From: Calliopum simillimum
Lineage: Eukaryota; Arthropoda; Insecta; Diptera; Lauxaniidae
DNA length: 64,000 nt
Assembly: GCA_951812925.1 (NCBI GenBank)
Contig: OX638368.1
Span: 80,396,909-80,460,908 of the forward strand
Direction: 5' to 3'
The stretch's first letter is position 1. Each line of letters opens with the position of its first letter. The notes beneath the pieces were generated by a model that searched no databases, was not told where the DNA came from, and worked only from the letters and a program-made list of their open reading frames with translations. The position numbers and the translations under genes are program-made. Positions 53,069 to 61,926 of the stretch are shown here, in pieces.

Positions 53069-53979
53069 CACATAGAAAAAAAAATTGTATTTCCAACAAC
53101 TTTATGTTTCAATTCAAGAATTTTTGTTGGTTGAAATCTTCCCAACAACTTTTGCTCTTGTTTTAAATACGAAATTGTTATGTTTTTAATAAAACGAAAA
53201 ATTCTCGAATCAAGTAAAAAGTTGTTGAAAGTTTAAGAACGACAATTGTTGTTTTAATAGCGAAACTGTTGACAATATTTAGAAACAAAATAGTTGCACG
53301 AAGAATAAATGATTGAAATGTTTGTGGTTATATTCATAAGTATTTATTTGCCATTTATCTTACAGCAATAGAAATGATACAAAATCTAGGACATTGGGTG
53401 CTGTATGAGATGAAGCCGTGTGCGTGTGGACTATTGCTTCAACGGCAGAAAAGGAAATTTTCTTTGCACCTTATTGTGAGTGGCAATGGAAAATGGATAC
53501 AGTACGATAATCCCAAGCGTAGAAAGTCTTGAGATAAGTCAGGTCAATGCATCGACATCGTTCGCACATCCGAATATCCATGTGAAGCTTCTCTGCATAT
53601 AGTGGAATCAACGGGGTGTAATTGATTATGAAATTCATATGCTGCATAGAGATAAGAGAAAGTAATGTTCAAAAAAGGGCAATAATTTAAGTCAAATGTT
53701 TCTTACCCTCATTCGTTAAATAGAGATTTAAAAAAAAAAAACATCTAGAACTTATTCAGGAATATAAATTGCTTATTTTTTGTTTTGTTCACAAAACTGG
53801 TGTTTGACGCTTTGTATTTAAAAATATTTTTCATATTTTTTATGACAAATGCGTAAAAATATTAAATATCAAGAATAAAATTGTTGGTTTAAGAATAAAA
53901 TACTTATTCCAACCATTTAGAAATAACAATTTTTTGAGAGTGAAAAATTGTTGTTTTAACAATCTTTTTTTTCTGAGTG
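53069..53979. mobile_element. Element with CACATAGAAAAAAAA / TTTTTTTTCTGAGTG ends
   Basis: The ends are roughly complementary (CACATAGAAAAAAAAATTGT against ACAATCTTTTTTTTCTGAGTG), with AACAACTTT-like words repeated near both. The centre includes a mariner transposase fossil in the plus orientation. No clear target duplication. Confidence 0.5.
53368..53655 (+). pseudogene. Mariner (DD34D) transposase fossil
   Basis: Reads NLGHWVLYEMKPCACGLL, LLQRQKRKFSLHLIVSGNGKW and IQYDNPKRRKS, the classical mariner middle region (LGxWVPHEL; LLQRxxxxxFLxRIVTGDEKW; YxNPKRxxSW). The first catalytic Asp (TGDEKW) reads SGNGKW, so it is lost. After TGA the frame continues in pieces (CIDIVRTSEYPCEASLHIV). This family is unrelated to the intact transposase at 11848. 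Confidence 0.8.
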
Positions 53980-54035
53980 TTCTACTTTGTTAAAAATATT
54001 TTTATTTTTTTTGCCGATTTTATGTGAATTATAGT

Positions 54036-55515
54036 GATTTTTCAAAAATTTAAAAAAAAAATGGTAAAAAATGGAAAAATTGCAAACTTTGACATTAAAA
54101 AAAAAATACATTTTTTGATTTTCATTATTTTTCAGTATAATATGTGGCCAAGTATGCTTAATCGAAATGCAAAGTCCCTACTGCTCACGGTGCTTTTGAA
54201 CAGTCGATATGTTTTTTGGCTATGTGGAGAAAATCTGTGAATGGGGTTTCATTTGTATTAGTTTAGTGGGCTGGAAAATGCAAACCCCGAAATCGTAGTT
54301 GATCATCCCCGCGAAATATCGCAAAAATACATATCCCATATAAAAAAAAAAAAAAAATCGGAAAAAAAAACGCAACAAACAAATATTAAAATAGTAATAT
54401 ATAATGTATTTTGCAATGCTGAATCTGAATCCGGCCTTAAAATTGCTATATCTTATACGGTTTTTGAGATATCTTAGCCTAAACAAGGAAAAAATACCGT
54501 TTTTGCTATATTTTGAAGCTGTATAACTAGAATATAGAACATTCATACGCAAAATTCGATACATTATCTGAAAGCTCCAATCTTTTTCTTTAAAACCGCA
54601 TTTAAATTATGTCAATAGTTTAATTTTTCTCTGAAATATCGTAGACTGAAATAATGACAAAACACGTTTTTTGCACTTTTTTAACTTTTTAGGTTAAGAT
54701 ATCTCCGAGAAAAATAAAAATATCGACATTATTTGAATTAGGTTTAGAAGATTGATTAAAGCTTTCTATTTCTGCATCAGAATTTACGGATATACGTCCT
54801 GTTATACAGCTCCAAAACACAACAGTAAAACATAGCATCGGCTTTTTTTCGTTGTTTAGGCTAAGATATCTCAAAAACCGTATAAGATACAGCCATTCTA
54901 AGGCCGGATTCAGATTCAAAATTGCAAAATACATTAAAAATAACTATTTTTATATTTGTTTGTTGAGCTTTTTTTTCTGAATTTTTTTATTTTTTAAATG
55001 GGATATTATTTTTGAGATATTTCGCGGGGATGATCAGCTACGATTTCAGGGTTTGCATTTTTCAGACCACTAAACTAATACAAATGAAACCCCATTCACA
55101 GATTTTCTCCACATATTCAAAAAACCTATCGACTGTTCAAGAGCACCGTGTGCTTGTTTTGAGAACTTTTTTTTTTATAAACTTTTTCATATTGTGGTTT
55201 TTGATAGGACAAAATAAGTTGAATTTTTTGGAACGCTATTTTTAATTCGTTTGCATCGAAATATATCAAGATAGCATTTTGTCAAAAAGTACAAGCATTT
55301 AGCTTTTAAAAAAACATTTGTTTGAGTTTTTATGTATGATAGGTGAATTATGGTGATTTTTCGAAAATTTAAGCTCAAAATGCCAAAATCGATAAATTTT
55401 ACAAACTTTGACATTAAAAAAAAAAAAAAATACATTTTCTGATTTTCATTATTTTCCAATATAATATGTGGCCAAGTATGCTTAATCGAAATGCAGAGTC
55501 CCTACTGCTTTTTTT
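54036..55515. mobile_element. Foldback element with flanking direct repeats
   Basis: Arms 54200-54530 and 54790-55150 are inverted copies (GGGGTTTCATTTGTATTAGT against ACTAATACAAATGAAACCCC; CTTATACGGTTTTTGAGATA against TATCTCAAAAACCGTATAAG). Outside them, 54036-54185 and 55340-55500 are direct copies sharing AATATGTGGCCAAGTATGCT. No gene; frames are read through AT-rich arms. Confidence 0.7.
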
Positions 55516-56380
55516 TAGAACTTTTTTTTCTATGAATTTTTTCCTGTAGCAGTTTTTGAGAAAAAAAAATATTTTTATTTCTTTACATTCTGCAACGTTT
55601 TACAATATATTTACATATCAATTTTAAGCTTACAGTCTTCTTAAATTCCGAAAAAAAAAAAAAAATTTTAAGAGAAGGGTGACAGGTAAGGGGTATATTT
55701 CCTCCTTTTAATCTCCCTTGGGACTCACCCTTTCTTAAAATAAGCCAAGAGCATATTGAATTTAGTAATAAATGATGATTTCTATCAGAAATCGTACAAA
55801 AATTCCGAATCAATACTTCAATTATAAACTAAATTTTTTATTTTTTTTTTTGTAACCTTTGTTTGTTGTTGGATAATTTGGTAGGTCATATAAAATCAAA
55901 TTGACTTTCAGTCAACTTCGTTATAATATTAGTTATGGTGCTGATGGCTAACGTACGCATCTATCACACAATGCATTGCGATCCACACGAAAGGTTTCCC
56001 AGTCAAATTTTTACAAATAGTAAAAGCAATAATATTTTTTTTTTCTAATACATAATTGTTTTTTTAAAAAATAATTTTTAATATGGTACAGTAGAAAATG
56101 AAATTAAAAAAGCCAAAACCGAAAAATTTCTATGACTATGTTTTTTTTACCTATGCATTTTGCCTAATGTAAATCATTATCTGTTCAAAACAACATAAAT
56201 AAAATAAAAATGCAAGAGCTGTTGCCATTAAATGAAAAAACTGATTGAAATAAATTTAAAACAATGAAATAACTCAATATTTTACTTTTTCTATTATTGT
56301 ATACATTAGTTTCGACTTGATTGTGTCCTCCTTTTTTGATTTGATCGCCAATTTGAGCCAAAAGAATTGCAATGAAAAAG
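55516..56380. other. Unassigned AT-rich sequence
   Basis: Long A and T runs; one moderately GC-rich patch near 55675-55740 (AAGGGTGACAGGTAAGGGGT) and another at 55940-55995. No repeats or frames of note. Confidence 0.5.
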
Positions 56381-57915
56381 TTTCTAGTGCGGACTTTTTT
56401 TAAAGGACGTGACAACGCCTATTTTTTAGTGGACATTATTTGTCATAATATCTTTAACATATTTGCTAAACATCATCAATCTGCATTAAAGATTTTCGGA
56501 GATATTGATAAATTAATTTTTTGGTAGGCGTGGCACTGCCCATTTTTCTAGTGCGGATTACACTATGCAACAGCCAAATCTGCCAGTGAATGCCACTATC
56601 CATTTCATATGTAAAATGGGCTGCTGATTCCGAAAATCGCATTATTTTTTTTGTGTCGTTTTCGAGATATCGGTCATTTTCGGTTTTCGAACCAAAAAAA
56701 AAAGATAGTTCCATTTAAATACAAATATCTCAAGAATTAATGTTTGTATTCAAATGTATTATATGTCATATTAAAGCTAATTAAATTACCTACAAATGAT
56801 ATTCACATCACTTTTTGGTTGGCTTGTTAGTTTCGGCGAAATAAATTGATTTCTAAAAAAAACATTTTTTTTTTTCGAAAAAATTAACAAAAAATCAGAA
56901 TCAACTGCAGATTTATACAAGAAGAAATAACTTTTTTAGAATTTTTTTTTTTTTGTATCATAGGCTATATAAGTATTTGTGAAGAAAATAAGATACCACT
57001 TAAAAAAATCGATGGAAAAATGCAAAAGTTGTATACAATTCATTGAAAAGTTACCAAAATGCGTTTTTCCATATTTTTTTCGTTTTTTTGTAATAAACTG
57101 TTCGATAATTAAAACTTTTTGTAAAACACATGAGAAAATCCAAAAAATTCTTAAAGTAGGCGTTAAAAAAAATATCCGTGTCTTGTCGTTTTTCTCCAGC
57201 ACGTCAGATTTTTTTTTAATCGATTTTTGAAGTTTTTTAATCCACTGTACATGAAAAATACCAAAATAGCGCATTCTTGTGTTAAATCGATGAATTTAAC
57301 TATATGATCCTTACATTTGAGGTGTATTATGTATTCAGTAAATTTATGCAGGATATTACGAGGAATATTTTTGTAGAAAATTTTAACCCTCTAAGACCCT
57401 TACAAGTGGGTCATTTTGACCCCCCCACATTTAGGTGGGAAATGGAAATTGAATACAAACATTGGTTCTTGAGATATTTGTATTTTTATGGAACTATCTT
57501 TGTTTTTGGTCCAAAAACCGAAAATGACCGATATCTCGAAAACGACACGAAATAGAAAATGCGATTTTCGGAATCAGCAGCCCATTTTACATATAAAATG
57601 AATAATGGCATTCCCTGGGGAAAAAATTTTGACTCATTTGTTGCATAGTGTTATTTGTTCTGATGGTCTTTTCATATGTACCAAATAATATCTATCTTCG
57701 TCAAATATTTTCAGAAATATGATGAATTTTTTTTTTTGAAGGCGTGGTACTGCCCATTTGTCCGGTGAACATTATTTTTACATATTTACCAAATCTCATT
57801 TATCTGCGTCAAAGAGTTTCCGTGATATGATTAGTCAATTTTATGCGGGGCGTGGCACCGCCCACTTTTTTAGTATATAGCTTAGCCTTTTTTTGTACTA
57901 GCATAATATAAAAAC
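56381..57915. repeat. GGCGTGGCACTGCCC-type fly repeats around a foldback
   Basis: Diverged units with GACGTGACAACGCC (56408), GGCGTGGCACTGCCCATTTT (56527), GGCGTGGTACTGCCCATTTG (57742) and GGCGTGGCACCGCCCACTTT (57849), each followed by a CATATTTxCCAAAT...CATCTGCGTCAAAG-like block, give a tandem array of roughly 130-bp units. It is broken by the CACTATG foldback, which inserted at TTA. Confidence 0.75.
56561..57650. mobile_element. Foldback element with CACTATGCAACA termini, copy 2
   Basis: CACTATGCAACA at 56561 and TGTTGCATAGTG to 57650; TTA on both sides (56558-56560, 57651-57653). The arms match those of 1980-2595 (CGTTTTCGAGATATCGGTCA block), but the interior (about 56900-57430) is longer and different. 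Because it interrupts a known tandem repeat, the ends are certain. Confidence 0.88.
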
Positions 57916-58015
57916 TTCTTTAAAATCCGTTACTTAGTTTCCGAGTTAATAAGGGAGAAATACACAAACAAACAAAATCTAGTAACTTGTTTGAACTCTG
58001 CTCGGGTCCATCCTC

Positions 58016-58160
58016 TTCTTCGACAAGAAAACCAAATTCATCCAATCGAATCTGGTTGATCGCTCGGTTCAGCAACTTCTGTTTCTGGTTGCCCCAACTA
58101 TGGAAGTATTTCTTGTGGCCACATTGAAGGTGTCAAAGCAGAGAATAGGCCACCGGGATT
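58016..58160 (-). other. Possible coding segment, unrecognised
   Basis: On the minus strand a frame without Met reads HKKYFHSWGNQKQKLLNRAI followed by NQIRLDEFGFLVEEEDGPEQ. It begins after a stop upstream near 58150 and is bounded by AG/AAG-type dinucleotides that could be splice sites. Composition differs clearly from the AT-rich surroundings. It could be a small exon or a captured exon fragment. I cannot name a family. Confidence 0.35.
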
Positions 58161-58264
58161 AGGTCACAAGCCATTAATAATTTAAATTTTTTATTTCGTC
58201 TTGATTTCTGTTGCTTTTTGACGTTTAGACAATAATTTTTTTTTTTTTTTGTTTTAAAAATGTC

Positions 58265-58435
58265 AAGATTTGACAAGTTCACCACTAAAGCTTTTGTGTG
58301 GTGAATTTATGAGATTTTTCTCAAAGATTTCTGCGCCAGAATACCGAATGTCTTCGGGAGTCTTATAAAATCTTAGAAAGTAATTCTGACATGTATTCCG
58401 AGAGACTTTCTGCTATCTTAGCCAGAATAGCCCTA
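58265..58435. mobile_element. Solo end of the TAGGGCTATTC TIR family
   Basis: The reverse complement of 461-635: AAGCTTTTGTGTGGTGAATT, ATACCGAATGTCTTCGGGAG and the terminus GCCAGAATAGCCCTA ending 58435, followed by TTA. The opposite terminus was not found, so only one end is preserved. Confidence 0.8.
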
Positions 58436-59041
58436 TTAGTAATGCAAAAAATAAGGAAAGGACTTGAGCGAGTCGAATGTACTTCAGTACTTTTGTAAAG
58501 TCAAAAGTACCAAAAAAAGTATGATTCCACTACAAATATTATACCTGATGTGAACAGCCCCTAAGCCCCTTCATTGTGTGAATCAGTGTTGCCAAGCCAT
58601 GATAGATTTGCCTATAATGGGTAATTTTCTGCTTAATTTAAATAACTAAGAAAGAAATAACCAAAAATGGTTAACTTTGCAAGCGGACTAAATTTAAATA
58701 AAATCGTTCAATACCTTAAACAGATGATCACATAACTAACAATTCTATAAATCGATAAGAGCGTGTCCTAACTTTAAATGGACTAGAGGCGAATGGTGGT
58801 CCGATTATTAGGGATTGGAGACATTTCTATGAATTTTTCAAATTTTCACTCACCACAGGAAAATCGTCTTTTTTGGTGATACCAGACCTATCCAAGCAAT
58901 AAGTGGGATGTGAGGAATTTGTGTGAAAACCAGACATTAAAATCAACTTTTTTAAAAGTTTTTTTTAAGTTTATTTAGACTATAAACCATAGAGTAGACT
59001 AGAGGCGAAAGCGTTTTAATTGAAAAAATCGTATACTAGTA
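58436..59041. other. Unassigned sequence
   Basis: No frame or repeat was recognised apart from a short inverted word pair, AGTACTTTTG/CAAAAGTACC, near 58490-58515. Confidence 0.5.
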
Positions 59042-61119
59042 CAGTGAAGGTCTCGCCTATAACGACTCCGCTTGTAACGTCGAACCGCTTTTAACGACCC
59101 TTTCGTAGTTGTTTGGTTGGTTTCTTCATAAGCCTTATGTTGGTTATAACGACCGTCGGATGTAGCAACAAGCCGGATGTTACGACTGCATTTTGTCACA
59201 TATTTGGTTTTTTCTGTCACTTTTAGCGACGAAATTTGAAAATGAATAACAAAAAACAATTGAAATTAAGTAGTAGGCTTTACAGAATTTTTTTCAACTT
59301 TTTGTTGAAAAGATAATGAATTTTTGCGATTTTTTTAGAAAATTAGCAACAAACAAAAACAATAAAAGTCATTTTCAATATTGAATCCAAATCTGGCCCC
59401 AAAATTGCTAAATCTCATATGCTTTTGGAGAAATCCTAACCTTAAAGCTTGATTTTTCGAAATTTTTGAAGTTAATTATGTAACAGAACAAGGAAATATT
59501 TTCTTTTTAAATTATAAACCCCCAAATGTATAAAAAAACATAATAAGTTGATAATATCCACAAAAATTCGAAAAACCAAACTTTAAGGTTAAGATGTCTC
59601 GAAAACCGGATCGGAGTTAAAAAAAAATTCTTAAACACACAATATCTCGATCAGGTAGAATTTTTTTGAGTCACCAAACGAATGGAAATTAACTAAATTC
59701 TCAGTTTCTTAGATTATCAAACTTTATTTTTTTTTTGATTCAGAAACAATGTGAAGACCATTTGGTAACTAAAACTCAACCATGAAAATCGATTGGCCCG
59801 TTGACCGATTAAAAAAAAAACTTTTTCTGTATATTTGGACTCCAGTGAATAACTTTTCATAAAAAAACATGGAGTCGGACGACATCAAGGTAAGACCTAG
59901 TTCAAACGAGGTGTATATACTGCTTGCAAAAAACGTTCATTCAGTTTTGTTTTAAAGAATTGCATTTACTTGGTACGTAATTTTAATAAAATTGTTTATT
60001 ATTTTGGTTATTAGCGTTAATCTCGGATATAACGACCACCGGTTGAAGCGGCCGACTTTTTGCGGTCTTTTGACCGTTGCACACTGGTTCAAAATCCCTA
60101 AAAGCTGGCCAAAAGTCGAAATCATTAAAGTTTCGAGACGAAATTTTTTACCTGGGGGTTTTTGAGGTCGCTGATTACGAATTTGATGTCAGATGGCGGA
60201 TTCAAAATGGCGGACGATTTGCATAACTATTTAACCAAATCTAACAAAAAAATTTACTCGGGGGTTTTTTGGGTCACTGATTCCGAATCTAATATTAGAT
60301 TTTTAAAAAACAAAATGGCGGATTCGAAATGGCAAAAAACAACACTTGCACAATTTGTATATCTAATTTAAAAATTTATTTCAAAACTTTTACTTTGATA
60401 GAGTTGTGTGCAACGTTAAATTGATCTACATAAGAATGGGTTTTAGATTCCTTTATCATGTAGTATAAACTGTATAATAATATAAAAATTTTATCATTTC
60501 GGGCGAGCATCACATATTGACACTTGGCCAGCAATATGAGTTAAATTTTCCTCTGGTTGCTTCAGAAAAAACCGCGTCAAACAAAAAGGGCAAAAAAGGC
60601 ACCTCAATTTTTTATATGTGTTATAAAAGGTTTCAATCTTCCTAAATCCGAGAAACCTTGGTGGTATGACGTTGTATAAATTAGTTTTGGGCTTTTTTCA
60701 AACCATTGCAAACTGATTTTGTGAAATAATTTGATTTTAAGTTAATCACAATTAACGCAAAAGTATAAATTATTCCAAGTTTTCAATATAGAGGTTCGAT
60801 AGTATTTTCTTTTACAAAGAGATTCCACATTCTAACATTAAAATCGGTTCAGTTTTACAGTAACCACACAATTTTTACAGTGAACATTAAATTTTTACTT
60901 TTAACTCACAGAATTTTTCGTCTGAGAAGCGTTCTTTTGGAGAGACCCCAAGAGCATTTTAGGAATACCTGGATCGTTGTTACAAATTTTTTGAGGTCTA
61001 TGAATATCTGTTAGACAATACGGTCCATAAAAAGTTAGTTTAAAAAACTTTTTTTTCGACTTTTGGCCAGGTTTTTAGGATTTTGAACCAGTGTGCGTCG
61101 TTATAAACGACTTTCACTG
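59042..61119. mobile_element. TIR element (CAGTGAAGGTC...) at TA, with nested element
   Basis: CAGTGAAGGTCTCGCCTATAACGAC-type left end (59042) and the inverted ...TTATAAACGACTTTCACTG right end (61119), TA outside both. The words TATAACGAC and TTTTAACGACC recur near the left end and again near 60018, as in pogo/Tigger-like non-autonomous elements; superfamily is inference. No transposase motif was found. It is interrupted by 60079-61096. Confidence 0.75.
60079..61096. mobile_element. Nested TIR element (GCACACTGGTTCAAAATCC)
   Basis: GCACACTGGTTCAAAATCC (60079) faces GGATTTTGAACCAGTGTGC (to 61096), and the pairing extends through CTGGCCAAAAGTCGAAA. Inside, two direct units of about 105 bp contain GGGGGTTTTTGAGGTCGCTG-like and AAAATGGCGGA words (60155, 60260). 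No coding. Confidence 0.8.
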
Positions 61120-61121
61120 TA

Positions 61122-61617
61122 TTCAATTCACGCATTAATTGTCCCTGGCGTATCTGTAAATCTGGTGAGTTTATTAACAACCACAATAAAAACGTGGCCG
61201 GATGTTGTAGATTTTGTCAAAGATCCCAAAAAATCTAAAATTTTAAAAATATTTTTTGCACAATTCAACATTGCATGGTCTGACATCTGTTTTTTTGGCT
61301 GTAGTAAACACTTTGCTTTCGAATTTTCAAAATCTAATTGCAGCAAGACAATCCACATTAAATAAAAAGTAATAATGCATAACTCAGCAGCCATTTATGG
61401 AGAGTTTAACTAAACATTAAGATAAAACAAAACCAAAACACAACCAGAAATAACTCACCAAAATTAGAAAATGACCAGATTTTACGCGTCAAAAAAAAGT
61501 AACAGATATTAATATAATTACAAAAATTAGCCTTATAAATATAATAATATTAATATTACAGATTAATTTTTGATTTGTTTTCCTTTAGTCTTAACAAATG
61601 TTCACTAGGGTTCACTA
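61122..61617. other. Unassigned sequence next to the third gypsy element
   Basis: A short stretch near 61128-61164 reads like coding DNA ending at a GTGAGT donor-like site (HALIVPGVSVNL), but it is too short to name. The rest is AT-rich without repeats. Confidence 0.4.
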
Positions 61618-61811
61618 TGTAATAAGTTATTTGGTTTTAGCATGTAATTGAACATACCTCATTGCATTACTATGACAGCCCTGTTTTTTATGTCGCCATC
61701 TTGATAGATTCAATCTCTAAAATAGCAGCATCGTGCGCTTTAATAAAGTAATCTTTGATTTAAAAGTATTTAATTGTTTAAATTAATAATTAGTTTACAC
61801 TAATTATTACA
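61618..61811 (+). repeat. 5' LTR of a third gypsy element
   Basis: TGTAATAAGTTATTTGG at 61618 and ...TAATTATTACA at 61811 give inverted LTR ends TGTAATAA/TTATTACA and a 194-bp LTR, directly followed by a tRNA primer site. The left border is inferred from this pairing, since the 3' LTR is outside the window. AATAAAG near 61742 is a candidate polyadenylation signal. Confidence 0.75.
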
Positions 61812-61825
61812 TGGTGTCAGAAGTG
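61812..61825 (+). promoter_or_regulatory. Primer binding site, tRNA-Leu (third gypsy)
   Basis: TGGTGTCAGAAGTG is complementary to the 3' end of leucine tRNA including CCA, in the standard position right after the LTR. Confidence 0.85.
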
Positions 61826-61926
61826 ACCCAAAGAAAATACAAAGGAATTATTCACATTTGCAGCCTTCAGCAAAACATAAAAGTAATAAATCAGTACTGT
61901 TAGTTGTGAAATACTTCAATTACGTC

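Noticed and set aside
61128..61164. Exon with a GTGAGT donor (HALIVPGVSVNL)
   Set aside because: Too short to support, no family recognised and no acceptor upstream; mentioned only as a possibility.
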